Below are positions 42,034 through 50,937 of a DNA stretch of 64,000 bases, in pieces. The stretch's first letter is position 1, and each line of letters starts with the position of its first letter. Below the pieces are notes generated by a model. The model was not told the origin of the DNA. It saw only the letters and a program-made list of their open reading frames with translations, and did not search any database. The DNA lies in contig CAZGGG010000006.1 in assembly GCA_964525165.1 (NCBI GenBank), positions 1 through 64,000 on the forward strand, written 5' to 3'. Position numbers and translations under genes: made by a program. The stretch comes from JAWLFI01 sp964525165. GTDB lineage: Bacteria > Bacteroidota > Bacteroidia > Chitinophagales > Saprospiraceae.

Positions 42034-42486
42034 TTACCCTCTAAAGCGATCTAAGAGGTTATTGAGTTGAATCAACTCATCTTCTGAGAGATGGCAGATA
42101 CTATTTTCCAGTGCTTCATCCATGGCTGTGGTTGCCTCTTCAACCAAACGAAGGCCTTCTTCCGTGATAAAAATATCTACTTTCCTACGGTCGTCATCGT
42201 TAGTTAACCTTTCTAGTAATCCCTTATTTTTTAGCTTTTCTACTAATCTGGAGGTGTTGGAAGAGCGATCGACCATGCGTGCGGAAAGCATTTTAAGTGG
42301 GGTAGGTTCTCCATTCCTCCCGCGTAGTATTCTCAGTATATTAAACTGCTGCCATGAAATATCATAGGGTTTTAGAATTTGTGTTTGTTGCACATTGATA
42401 TGAGAAGAGGTAAATAAGATATTGATGGTCGCTTTGACCGTTTCACTCTTAAATTTCTTCTGTTTGATTTCTTCTTCTATCGTCAT
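42034..42486 (-). CDS. MarR-family transcriptional regulator
   Basis: The 150-residue product is a winged-helix dimeric regulator. The N-terminal helices carry the dimer interface, and the HTH spans ~45-95 (ISWQQFNILRILRG, PTPLKMLSARMVDRSSNTSRLVEKL). The wing signature LTNDDDRRKVDIFIT (the DxRxxx[VI]xLT motif) follows, then LSEDELIQLNNLLDRFRG. No cysteine sensor is evident. The gene lies 9 bp after sppA and about 100 bp before yceI, whose promoter carries a palindrome. MarR/YceI pairs are common in Bacteroidota; repression relieved by a small ligand is the likely scheme. Confidence 0.9.
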   Translation of the reverse strand: MTIEEEIKQKKFKSETVKATINILFTSSHINVQQTQILKPYDISWQQFNILRILRGRNGEPTPLKMLSARMVDRSSNTSRLVEKLKNKGLLERLTNDDDRRKVDIFITEEGLRLVEEATTAMDEALENSICHLSEDELIQLNNLLDRFRG

Positions 42487-42495
42487 ACCGGGTCA

Positions 42496-44319
42496 TTAAT
42501 GTATAGAGTACAATTTTGACTGTTGATTGTTTTCATTCAATTGGAAAGGCAGTCTCATTTGTAGTCCCTTCATTTCTTCCAGTTGGAGTTTTAATTGATA
42601 CTGAGGAAACTCTTCCGCTAACCACTGTTCTAACTCTGCTTTTAGTTTTGGTTTACTTCCCTCATTTCCTGAAAGCTCCTGGATAAATTGCTGTAATGGA
42701 TTCTGAAGACGTGGGAATTCTTTGATTTCGTATTCTTTTCCCAGTTCAGCCATAGCTACGGCCTCTTCTATAGCTTGCTCTAATCCTCCCAAGCTATCTA
42801 CCAGCCCTATTTTCTTAGCATCCATTCCGGACCATACCCGTCCTTGTGCAATTTCATGAACTTGCTCAACCGTCATAGATCTATTCTTCGCGACATGCTG
42901 CAAAAACTGACTATAGGTAGAATCTACAGAGCTTTGGAAATATTGGGCTTCTTCTTCAGACAGGGCTAAAGTTCCGCTAAAACTGGTCGCATAAGGACCT
43001 GTTCCCACTGAGTCAAACTCAATTTCCAGGTAGTCATTCATAAGTTTCTCAGCACTCGGAATCACGGCAAAGACTCCTATAGAACCCGTAAGTGTATTGG
43101 GCTCTGCAAATATGACATCTGCAGGAGCTGCCAAATAGTACCCTCCACTGGCTGCATAATCTCCCATGGAACAAACCACCGGAATCCCCTGGTCTTTGAT
43201 TAATTGTATTTCTCTAGACAAATTATCGGATACGATGGCACTTCCTCCACCGGAATTAATTCTCAGGACCACAGCTTTATTTTCATCGTCTTCACGAATC
43301 TTTTTAAAGATTTTCATGTATTTATCCTCACTGATGGATCCCGGTTGATCAGGTTGACCTACAATGCTGCCTTCTAGATAAACAACCGCTACCTCCAAGT
43401 CTCCTTCATCATAGCGCAAAGAGGACTTCTTCTTACTGTAGTATTTTGAAAGGGAAATGAGATCTACCTTTTCTGAAGAATCCTTGTTCGCTCTCAATCG
43501 GATTTGATGAATGAACTCATCTTCGTACAAAAGAGCATCTACTAAGCCCAGGCGGACAGCATCTTTCGCTTGTCGAATCTTAAATTCATCGGCAATCGCT
43601 TCTAATTCTGCAACGCTAATGTTTCTGTCAGCACTGATTTCCTGAAGATATACATCATAAAGATCCCTTAAATATTCCTTGATTTGAAGACGGTTTTCTT
43701 CACTGAGGTCCATTCTTCGGAGGGGCTCTGTAGCTCCTTTAAAGTCTCCTGCATAAAATACCTGAGATTCAAGACCGAGTTTGTTAAGGAAATTCTTTAG
43801 GAAGGGCAGTGTAACGCCAAAGCCCCTGAAATCCATCATTCCATTGGGATTCATAAATACGCTATCTGCCACACTGGCCAAGTGGTAATTAGATTGACCA
43901 TAAACCAAGCTATAGGCATATATAAATTTTCCGCTCTCTTTAAAGTCTTTTAGGGCACGTCTGAGGCTGGAGGAGGAGGCCCGATTCAGGCTACCGGATT
44001 CCATATTGATATAGATACCCTCTATGCGATCGTCCTCTTTCGCAATCTTGACCAGTTTGATCATATCCTGAAGGCCCAATAAGTCCTCATTTTCAAAACT
44101 GAAAGAGGTCATTTGGGCATTATTCGTTTTCTCAGGTACGATGTCTCCTAATTTAAGCTCAAGCACACCAGCACTGGGTAATTCCACCTGATCCCCATTT
44201 GCGGAAGCAGCAAAAGAAATGAAACTCGCTACGCCCAAGAACCCCAATAAGGTCAAAATGATGAGGGCAATGCTGACACCCAAACAGGATGCTAATGTAT
44301 ATTTCAAAAAATCTCTCAT
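42496..44319 (-). CDS. sppA: Signal peptide peptidase SppA (67-kDa type)
   Basis: This 607-residue membrane-bound serine protease degrades leftover signal peptides. One N-terminal membrane helix (~8-36) is followed by two tandem S49 domains, as in E. coli SppA. The Ser/Lys dyad is split between them: Lys194 in YAGDFKGATEP and Ser391 in YAASGGYYLA. VVYLEGSIV near 325 and LRINSGGGSA near 357 start the second domain, and TGSIGVFAV near 415 is intact. The C-terminal ~70 residues are a charged helical tail. It heads the sppA-marR pair; the deoxynucleoside kinase upstream is 93 bp away. Confidence 0.93.
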   Translation of the reverse strand: MRDFLKYTLASCLGVSIALIILTLLGFLGVASFISFAASANGDQVELPSAGVLELKLGDIVPEKTNNAQMTSFSFENEDLLGLQDMIKLVKIAKEDDRIEGIYINMESGSLNRASSSSLRRALKDFKESGKFIYAYSLVYGQSNYHLASVADSVFMNPNGMMDFRGFGVTLPFLKNFLNKLGLESQVFYAGDFKGATEPLRRMDLSEENRLQIKEYLRDLYDVYLQEISADRNISVAELEAIADEFKIRQAKDAVRLGLVDALLYEDEFIHQIRLRANKDSSEKVDLISLSKYYSKKKSSLRYDEGDLEVAVVYLEGSIVGQPDQPGSISEDKYMKIFKKIREDDENKAVVLRINSGGGSAIVSDNLSREIQLIKDQGIPVVCSMGDYAASGGYYLAAPADVIFAEPNTLTGSIGVFAVIPSAEKLMNDYLEIEFDSVGTGPYATSFSGTLALSEEEAQYFQSSVDSTYSQFLQHVAKNRSMTVEQVHEIAQGRVWSGMDAKKIGLVDSLGGLEQAIEEAVAMAELGKEYEIKEFPRLQNPLQQFIQELSGNEGSKPKLKAELEQWLAEEFPQYQLKLQLEEMKGLQMRLPFQLNENNQQSKLYSIH

Positions 44320-44344
44320 AGATCGCTATTTTCCATAAAAATAA

Positions 44345-44360
44345 AATTGTACCCACAATT
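44345..44360. repeat. Inverted repeat just upstream of sppA
   Basis: AATTGT-ACCC-ACAATT is a perfect 6-bp stem with a 4-nt loop, 26 bp before the sppA start. On the minus strand it is followed by TTATTTTT, so it could be a weak terminator for the kinase gene upstream or an operator. Confidence 0.35.
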
Positions 44361-44412
44361 ATCCCATCTTTCTATATAGGATCGCAGAAAATGTGGACTA
44401 AATCGCTTGAAC

Positions 44413-45066
44413 CTAAGACAAGCTGATTCGATGCACGCCGGGTTGGTAAGGCCTAAAGATTAAATTCTTTAATTGCTGATAATGTTCCAGATTATTTTCA
44501 AAATCTAAATGTTCTATGTCAATAATGAGCACAGGGTATCTCGTTTCGGATCTGAAATATTCAAAATAAGAGTTCTGAATATTTTCCAAATACTGCTTTT
44601 GAAGGTCTCTTTCGATGCTTCGATTACGCAGCTTTATTTGTTCATAGAGTTTGTCAACAGATCGGTGCAAATAGACCAAAAGGTCTGGTTCCGGGAAGAG
44701 TTGATTCAAGATTTCAAAAAATCTCAAGAACAAACGGTATTCTTCTTCATTCAGGTTTTTCTGAGCAAACAATGCGGTCTTTCTGAAAAAATAATCCGAA
44801 AGATAGATCTCTTTAAACATACCTTTATTCACAAGGGTCTCTTGCAATTGTTTGTACCGCTCCGACATGAAGAACAATTCCACCGGAAAAGCATATCTGG
44901 ATGGATCCTTGTAAAACATAGGGAGAAAAGGATTATCCGTAAACTGCTCCAGAATCAACTCACAATTGAAATCCTGGGACAATAACTTGCAGAAGGTCGT
45001 CTTGCCGGTCCCAATATTTCCCTCTATACAGATATATTGATAATTATGGTTCCATTGTGCGCTCAT
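44413..45066 (-). CDS. Deoxynucleoside kinase (dAdo/dGuo kinase family)
   Basis: This 217-residue nucleotide-salvage enzyme phosphorylates deoxynucleosides at the 5' position. The P-loop GNIGTGKTT is at residues ~17-25. LEQFTDNPFL near 40 and the YALS-type substrate segment ELFFMSERYKQL near 65 follow, then the DRS/ERS-like region (LSDYFFRKT near 90), LVYLHRSVDKLYEQIKLRNR near 130 with the LID arginines, and ERDLQKQYL. Its ATG overlaps the folK stop (ATGA), so the two are translationally coupled. This folK-dNK pairing is frequent in Bacteroidota. The exact base specificity cannot be read from the sequence. Confidence 0.88.
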   Translation of the reverse strand: MSAQWNHNYQYICIEGNIGTGKTTFCKLLSQDFNCELILEQFTDNPFLPMFYKDPSRYAFPVELFFMSERYKQLQETLVNKGMFKEIYLSDYFFRKTALFAQKNLNEEEYRLFLRFFEILNQLFPEPDLLVYLHRSVDKLYEQIKLRNRSIERDLQKQYLENIQNSYFEYFRSETRYPVLIIDIEHLDFENNLEHYQQLKNLIFRPYQPGVHRISLS

Positions 45067-45560
45067 AGAGACAAAGAAGTTTGTCGGACCCGCAGAGGGT
45101 CTTTGGAGGACAAATATAATTCTTCCAGGGACCTTTTTAATTGCGGATGTCTATAATAAGGGATCAGCTCACTGAGAGGGGCTAATACAAAGTTCCTCAG
45201 ATGGGCTCTGGGGTGGGGAACGCTCAAATCTTGAGCATGATATATCTCCTGGCCAAAAAATATCAGATCGATATCTATTTCTCTTGGGCCCCAAAAGCTA
45301 GACTTCTGCCCACCTAAACCGCTTTCAATCCGACGAAGAATATGGAAAGATGCTTCTATGCTCCTCTGGGAATGAAGGATAATGGCTGCATTCAGGAATG
45401 CTGGTTGATCTGTTTTGCCCCAGGCCTCTGTTTCATATACAGAGGAAGTGGTCGAAGGGCCGGGGAAGGCTATTATAAGTTGTTCTTTAGATTGTCGCAG
45501 AAAGTCCAGGCGATCCCCAACATTTGAACCTATATGGACAACCAGCAAGTGATCCTTCAA
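45063..45560 (-). CDS. folK: 6-hydroxymethyl-dihydropterin pyrophosphokinase
   Basis: This 165-residue HPPK transfers pyrophosphate from ATP to 6-hydroxymethyl-7,8-dihydropterin in folate synthesis. Signature segments are VVHIGSNVGDRLDFL, SSVYETEAWGKTDQPAFLN near 40-58, ILRRIESGLGG, WGPREIDIDLIFFG near 90-103 (Asp pair binding Mg) and LSVPHPRAHLRNFVLAPL. It overlaps the kinase gene downstream by 4 bp and lies 6 bp before the AGCS symporter stop. The folate link with thyA (50 kb) and pabA (30 kb) is functional, not positional. Confidence 0.95.
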   Translation of the reverse strand: MKDHLLVVHIGSNVGDRLDFLRQSKEQLIIAFPGPSTTSSVYETEAWGKTDQPAFLNAAIILHSQRSIEASFHILRRIESGLGGQKSSFWGPREIDIDLIFFGQEIYHAQDLSVPHPRAHLRNFVLAPLSELIPYYRHPQLKRSLEELYLSSKDPLRVRQTSLSL

Positions 45561-45566
45561 TTTAGA

Positions 45567-47256
45567 TTATTTAGACTTGGCCAATCGGGCAATTTGTTTT
45601 TTCTTCTTAATAGCTCCCAGATATTTTCGCAATTCTACTCTTACTTTAGGTGCCAGTAGGATGACACCAATGATATTTGGAACCACCATGGCAAAGATCA
45701 TGGCATCCGAGAAGTCGATGACTGAGTCAAGTTTGATAGAGGCGCCGACAACTACGAAAAACACAAACAGAACTTTATATATCAAGTCTGAAGTTTTGTT
45801 TCTTCCGAAAAGGTACAGCCAGCCCTGCATACCGTAATAAGACCAGGATATCATCGTAGAAAAAGCAAAGAGAATCACCGCTACGGTCAATACCACAGAG
45901 AAGTTCGGGATCACCGTGTCAAAGGCTGTAGACGTCAACTCAACTCCCTGAGTTACCGCAGAACCGTATTCAAAGAACCCACCGTTAATATTTGTAATGA
46001 TGATCACTAAGGCGGTCATGGTACAGATGATTACTGTATCAATGAAGGGTTCCAGTAAGGCAACCAGTCCTTCACTCACCGGGTATTTTGTGCGGACCGC
46101 TGAGTGTGCAATAGCTGCTGAACCCACTCCGGCTTCATTTGAAAAGGCACCTCTTCGGATTCCCTGAATCAGCACCCCGATCAAACCTCCTGCGATACCT
46201 AAACCGGAAAACGCTCCTTCAAAAATCAATCCGAAGGCTTGAGGAATGAGAGAAAAGTTGGCTACTAAGATGATGATAGCCGCCAAAACATAGATTCCGG
46301 CCATAAAAGGAACCACCTTCTCTGTTACCGATGCAATTCTTTTGATACCACCAATAATAACAATTCCTACCAATACGGCCATGACAACACCAAAGATGAT
46401 GGCTCCCGTACTGCTCAGGTCAAACAATTCTACAAACTGCGCAGCTGCTTGATTGGCCTGAAACATATTTCCGCCTCCAAAGGAACCTCCAATCACCATA
46501 ATCGCGAAAATCACAGCTAAAATCTTACCTAAGCCAGCCAATCCCATTTCTTTTAGCCCCTTACTTAGGTAATACATAGGACCTCCGTATACGGTGCCGT
46601 CTTCTCCCACATCCCGGTATTTAACACCGAGCGTACATTCTGCAAATTTGGAGGACATTCCTAGGATTCCGGCTACAATCATCCAGAAGGTAGCTCCCGG
46701 CCCCCCAATCGATAGGGCAACGGCTACACCGGCAATATTTCCTAGTCCTACTGTCGCAGACAATGCCGCGGTCAAGGCTTGGAAGTGAGACACCTCACCA
46801 TCAGCTCCCTCATCTCGAATGGTTTCAGGAATATCGTCATCCGGAGTCAAGTCTCCGTACAAGTGATCGTGTTTTTCCTCTACTCGTTTTACTTCTTTTC
46901 GTAAAGTTTCAGGGATGTCATCATCCGGAGTTAGATCTGCATACAGATGATCCAAACCATGCTTTTCAATATCCTCGTATTTACCTCTGACTACATTGAT
47001 CGCGGTCTGGATTTGAGTGATATTGACAAAATTGAAATAAAAAGTGAAGTAGAGCGCGCCCCCAACTAATACAATCAGCACCCAGGGTAGTTTCTGTAAA
47101 GGGTATTTCCGCGAATATCGCACCCACAAACCATCCTGTGGCTTGTCCGAAGATATCATCAATTTTTTCAGCTAAACCTTTTTCCTGAGCCTCTTGGGCA
47201 AAAGATAAAAGAGGTAAGCATAATAAGCTTACAATAAGTGTCAAGCGTTGCTTCAT
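45567..47256 (-). CDS. Alanine/glycine:cation symporter (AGCS) with frameshifted N-terminus
   Basis: The main frame (to 47162) holds a complete AGCS core: ALSATVGLGNIAGVAVALSIGGPG, WMIVAGILGMSSKFAECTLGVKYR, GGPMYYLSKGL, GGNMFQANQAA, RRGAFSNEAGVGSAAIAHSA and the SWSYYG segment. Family members in Bacteroidota start with a signal-like helix and an 'IDxxFGxATGWFVxAIFxEIPF' stretch. That stretch is present, but in another frame: ATG 47256, MKQRLTLIVSLLCLPLLSFA, then IDDIFGQATGWFVGAIFAEI. The frames join around 47085-47105 if one base is skipped, giving ...EIPFTE then LPWVLIVLVGG. Without the shift, the N-terminus read in the main frame (MMISSDKPQDGLW) is meaningless. It may be a true lesion or a sequencing error. 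A 28-residue duplication lies after the first helix. Confidence 0.85.
46809..46952 (-). repeat. 84-bp-period tandem duplication inside the AGCS gene
   Basis: Two copies, 46893-46952 and 46809-46868, encode DHLYADLTPDDDIPETLRKE and DHLYGDLTPDDDIPETIRDE (17 of 20 residues identical), with a start-to-start distance of 84 bp or 28 codons. The DNA copies have diverged mainly at silent positions. The repeat lies in the soluble loop before the conserved VSHFQALTAALSA segment. Confidence 0.8.
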
Positions 47257-47280
47257 CTGTGTGCTTTCTTTTCGATTCCG

Positions 47281-47321
47281 AAAAACAAAAGCCCATGATA
47301 CCAAATTTTTTTCATTGGGCT
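47281..47321 (-). terminator. Rho-independent terminator between the lipoprotein and AGCS genes
   Basis: On the minus strand AGCCCA(A)TGA pairs with TCATGGGCT (9 bp, one bulged A) over a 14-nt A/T-rich loop, followed by TTTGTTTTT. It lies about 70 bp after the lipoprotein stop and 25 bp before the AGCS start, so the two are separately transcribed. Confidence 0.7.
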
Positions 47322-47389
47322 CAAATGAATCTGCTATTTTATTTGGCGTAAGCTCGGATTTTATGCAATTTCTTTTAACTCGGATCTTT

Positions 47390-48016
47390 TTAGGATTCCA
47401 AGGCTCTAGCCAAAAGGACTAGCTTTTCTTCTAACTCAGCCGGACTTAAATTCAAACCTTCGTACATACCATCATTTCCTATTTGTCGAAAGAAAGTCAG
47501 GGTGTATCGAGCTTGATTCCCTTTGTGCATCATGAGCGTACTGTAATCCTGAGCGGAATAAATGTAAGCCTTGTCTCCAGCATTTACTTCTCTCACAGGG
47601 ACAGCCATTCCTTTATCTATACCTGCAGGTATCATAAAGGTTTCAGCAGCCAGGATATTGGCGATCGCTTCATTAAAGTTTGGAAAGCCATCCTTGCTTT
47701 TCATAAAGTCAAATTGGAAAATAAGGAGGTCATCATAACTCGAATCGTCGTTATCACCTAATAGATAAGCCGAACAAATTTGATTCCCCAAATCCTCTTT
47801 TCTGAATTCGATGGCATCAGCCGATTGACCATTTAAAGATGCAAATGTCTCCATATCTAATTGCTCGCAGGGATGCTGGTCGTTCGTTGGAGCAACCAAT
47901 TTTTGCTCAGTAGCCTGATCCTCTGCCGTGGAAACGGAAGAGGACTTTTCGGGAGCACCACATTAAAGAATGAAGATACTGAAAAGTAAAAGATGAATAT
48001 CGAATAATCGACGCAT
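47390..48016 (-). pseudogene. Lipoprotein gene with an in-frame TAA at the lipobox
   Basis: Read from the ATG at 48016, the frame gives a classic lipoprotein signal, MRRLFDIHLLLFSIFIL, then a TAA stop (47963-47965), then CGAPEKSSS and the intact remaining ~190 codons. The stop replaces the residue just before the lipidation cysteine; one base change (for example TCA to TAA) would explain it. The downstream part (DMETFASLNGQSADAIEF, FQFDFMKSKDGFPNFNEAI, LNLSPAELEEKLVLLARAL) is a globular domain I do not recognise, and it is otherwise uninterrupted to 47390. Internal starts (for example TTG at 47899) would yield an unexported protein. The ATG lies 21 bp after the UbiD stop, so it belongs to that transcript. 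Confidence 0.65.
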
Positions 48017-48036
48017 AACATGAGTGTTTATTTTCT

Positions 48037-49887
48037 TCAATAGATTTTATCTTTCAATTCATACAAATCTCCTCCTTTACGAAAATATTGATCTACTTTC
48101 TGAGCTACTTTGCGATCTGCTACCAACTCGGGTGCATGATGGGGTTTTGTCCGTGCATCGATGATCAGGGGGCCTGAGCAGCCCCAGTGTTTGTGTTGCA
48201 CAAAACTGCGGACACCATAGATATCTGTGGCTGGATTTGAACGTGTAAAAGTCACCCAAAGGAAATTGGAAAAATCTTCAGCCAGGAAGGACGCATCGTC
48301 ACAGACAATGATTAATGGACTTTCTTCTTGCCATACCTGCTGGTCTACATATTCAGCGAGTTTTCCGATTTCATCCTGTGCCCGATTGATCTCGGTGAAT
48401 GCAGGGCCTGAAACAGCCAGAATACCCTTGTGGACCAAGTGAATTTTGTTGAATGGATCAGGAAGCGATAGTCCGGATGGTAATTCTTTGAGCAACTTTC
48501 TCTTTGGTTGCTGGCTGCAAGCCGCAACAACCAACTTGGAACCGGCATTCCAACTATCTCCGCTATAATCCAGGGTGTCAATAGTCGTCTGTGTCTGAAA
48601 GTGAAGGTCTCTCGACCAGTCGACCCGCTCCAACATATGCGTAAAAAAAGCTTCTTTGTTCTGAGCATTTAAAGAAGGATCGTCATAATGATTGGCAATC
48701 CACAGATATTTGGCTAAGGAGGTTTGCCCTTTCCCCAACAGATGGTTGGCAATAGTGAGTATTTCTTCCGGCCGTTCTTCCCGGAAAGGCATATAGCGCT
48801 CACTTCCTACGGCTAATAAAAGAGGATGTACGCCAGACTCGTCCACTGCATTAATGCTGTGAATACCGGGAAACTCTTCTTTAGAAAGTTCGGAAACGAT
48901 TTCATGAATCAAATAGCCGAAATAGGAATCTTCTGCCGGAGGACGTCCTACCACAGTAAAATGCCAAATGGCATCAGGTCTGTGGTATACTTTGTCTACC
49001 AGCATATAAGGAAAGTCATGCATTAAAGAATAGTAGCCTAGGTGGTCGCCAAAGGGCCCTTCGGGCTTCTCTTTACCTTTTACGATGGTGCCGACAATAT
49101 TAAAATCAGCATCGTTACTGATCATGTATCCTTCAGATAGATGATAGCGATATCTCCTTTTATTCAACATACCTGAAAATGTCATTTCTGATAAGCCTTC
49201 CGGCAAAGGCATAATCGCCGAGAATGCAAAAGAAGGGGGACCACCTACGACTATATTCGCTCGGAAAGGTTCTTCAGATTGCAGGTAGGCTTTATGATGC
49301 ACACCGATTCCACGATGTAATTGGTAATGCATACCGATCTCCTGATTAGGCTCATAATCATTGCCACTGAGTTGAATCCGATACATACCAATATTTGATT
49401 GCATAGCGGATTGACCATTCGGAGGGAGGGTAAGTACCTGCGGAAGGGTGACAAAGGCGCCGCCATCCATCGGCCATGATTTAATTTGGGGGAGTTGATC
49501 AATGGTCGTAGTCTGTTGCGTGACAGGGGATGGCCATTTTTGCTTCTTGGGCAGCGCACTCAAAGCTGTAAAAGGAGCTTTGGCATATCGAACCGGATGC
49601 TTGAAAAAGAGTTGAGGGTTGTTCTTTAACTCTGTAATACGTTTGACGGATTCCAGACTATCCCGAAAGAGAAAATGCGCTCGCTCTTTGGTACCATAAA
49701 GGTTGGACAAAGCGGGAAAAGGGCTTCCTTTCACTTTCTTAAAAAGAAGCGCCGGACCTTTATATTCAAAAACTCTTCTGTGAATTTCAGCCATTTCAAG
49801 ATTTGGATCCGTCTCAAAAGGAATCTCAAATAAATGGCCATTCTTTTTTAGATCAGCAGCACAAGCCGCAAGACTTCTGTATCCCAT
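48037..49887 (-). CDS. UbiD-family decarboxylase
   Basis: This 616-residue prenylated-FMN-dependent (de)carboxylase acts on aromatic or alpha,beta-unsaturated acids. UbiD hallmarks: ALSNLYGTKERAHFLF near 60, the cofactor/metal segment NIGMYRIQL near 165, HYQLHRGIGVHHKAY near 185, EGPFGDHLGYYSLMHDFP near 275 (same motif as E. coli UbiD), and VDESGVHPLLLAVG near 350. It is longer than E. coli UbiD (~500) by a C-terminal extension (ATDIYGVRSFVQHKHWGCSG and following). No ubiX is nearby. A role in quinone synthesis is possible, because the act operon needs menaquinone, but this is only inferred. Confidence 0.88.
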   Translation of the reverse strand: MGYRSLAACAADLKKNGHLFEIPFETDPNLEMAEIHRRVFEYKGPALLFKKVKGSPFPALSNLYGTKERAHFLFRDSLESVKRITELKNNPQLFFKHPVRYAKAPFTALSALPKKQKWPSPVTQQTTTIDQLPQIKSWPMDGGAFVTLPQVLTLPPNGQSAMQSNIGMYRIQLSGNDYEPNQEIGMHYQLHRGIGVHHKAYLQSEEPFRANIVVGGPPSFAFSAIMPLPEGLSEMTFSGMLNKRRYRYHLSEGYMISNDADFNIVGTIVKGKEKPEGPFGDHLGYYSLMHDFPYMLVDKVYHRPDAIWHFTVVGRPPAEDSYFGYLIHEIVSELSKEEFPGIHSINAVDESGVHPLLLAVGSERYMPFREERPEEILTIANHLLGKGQTSLAKYLWIANHYDDPSLNAQNKEAFFTHMLERVDWSRDLHFQTQTTIDTLDYSGDSWNAGSKLVVAACSQQPKRKLLKELPSGLSLPDPFNKIHLVHKGILAVSGPAFTEINRAQDEIGKLAEYVDQQVWQEESPLIIVCDDASFLAEDFSNFLWVTFTRSNPATDIYGVRSFVQHKHWGCSGPLIIDARTKPHHAPELVADRKVAQKVDQYFRKGGDLYELKDKIY

Positions 49888-49996
49888 TTCTTTTATTCAA
49901 TCACTTACAAAACAAAGTTTGTAACAATGACAATTGTTGTTAGTTTTGTCTGAACAAATTTGAAAAAAACTTATATAATGTTTTCAAATATGTAAT

Positions 49997-50791
49997 ATGC
50001 AACAATATCACGATTTATTACAACATATTCTCGATCATGGCGTAGCCAAGGAAGACCGCACCGGCACCGGTACTTTGTCTGTCTTTGGCTATCAAATGCG
50101 TTTTGACTTGCAGGAGGGTTTTCCCATGGTCACGACCAAAAAACTGCATTTAAAAAGTATCATCCATGAACTTCTCTGGTTCTTGAAAGGAGATACGAAT
50201 GTAAAATACCTGCAGGAAAATGGAGTCCGCATTTGGAATGAATGGGCAGATGAGAACGGAGAATTAGGGCCTATTTATGGAAAGCAATGGCGCTCCTGGA
50301 CCCGACCCAATGGTCAGACTGTGGATCAAATTGAGCGTGCAGTCCATCTATTGAAGACCAATCCTGATTCCAGAAGGATCATCGTCAATGCCTGGAATGC
50401 CGGAGAACTCGAGGAAATGTCGTTGACTCCCTGTCACGCTCTCTTCCAGTTTTACGTAGTGGAAGGTAAATTGTCTTGTCAACTCTATCAGCGTTCTGCA
50501 GATGTCTTTCTGGGTGTACCCTTTAATATAGCCTCTTATGCGCTGTTGACTATGATGATGGCTCAAGTGTGCGAGCTCGAGTTGGGTTCTTTTATCCATA
50601 CCTTCGGGGATGTTCACCTATACAATAATCATTTGGAGCAAGCGAACTTGCAATTATCCAGAACGCCCAGACCGCTTCCGCAAATGAAAATTCGGCCGGA
50701 TGTCAAGGATATAGACGGGTTCATATATGAAGATTTTACTTTGTTGAATTACGACCCTTATCCACATATTAAAGCTAAAGTCGCTGTTTAA
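49997..50791 (+). CDS. thyA: Thymidylate synthase
   Basis: This 264-residue enzyme has the same length as E. coli ThyA and methylates dUMP to dTMP using 5,10-methylenetetrahydrofolate. Active-site features are all present: EDRTGTGTLSVFGYQMRFDL (Arg21-type phosphate loop), HELLWFLKGDTN, WNEWAD, GPIYGKQWRSW, SRRIIVNAWNAGEL, nucleophile Cys146 in LTPCHALFQFYV, and YQRSADVFLGVPFNIASYALL. The usual linked folA is not downstream; the act operon follows after 146 bp. It is divergent from the UbiD gene across about 110 bp. Confidence 0.98.
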   Translation: MQQYHDLLQHILDHGVAKEDRTGTGTLSVFGYQMRFDLQEGFPMVTTKKLHLKSIIHELLWFLKGDTNVKYLQENGVRIWNEWADENGELGPIYGKQWRSWTRPNGQTVDQIERAVHLLKTNPDSRRIIVNAWNAGELEEMSLTPCHALFQFYVVEGKLSCQLYQRSADVFLGVPFNIASYALLTMMMAQVCELELGSFIHTFGDVHLYNNHLEQANLQLSRTPRPLPQMKIRPDVKDIDGFIYEDFTLLNYDPYPHIKAKVAV

Positions 50792-50867
50792 ATGGGTAGC
50801 TTATTTATACAAAATCTAAATAGTAACCAATTGAAGGCAGATATTCTTAAAAGATGCAGCCAGATAC

Positions 50868-50903
50868 TATTTTTGCATGACCGAGAAATGACAAATACTC
50901 GGT
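50868..50903 (+). promoter_or_regulatory. Probable act-cox operon promoter and leader hairpin
   Basis: TATTTTTG (50868-50875) fits TAnnTTTG and lies 62 bp before the actA ATG; the -33 element is weak. Directly after it, ACCGAG (50880-50885) and CTCGGT (50898-50903) form a 6-bp stem around the expected start of transcription. That arrangement would suit an operator or a protective 5' hairpin. Confidence 0.4.
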
Positions 50904-50937
50904 ATATAGTCACCAATTTGAAATCATTGGAAGTCAT

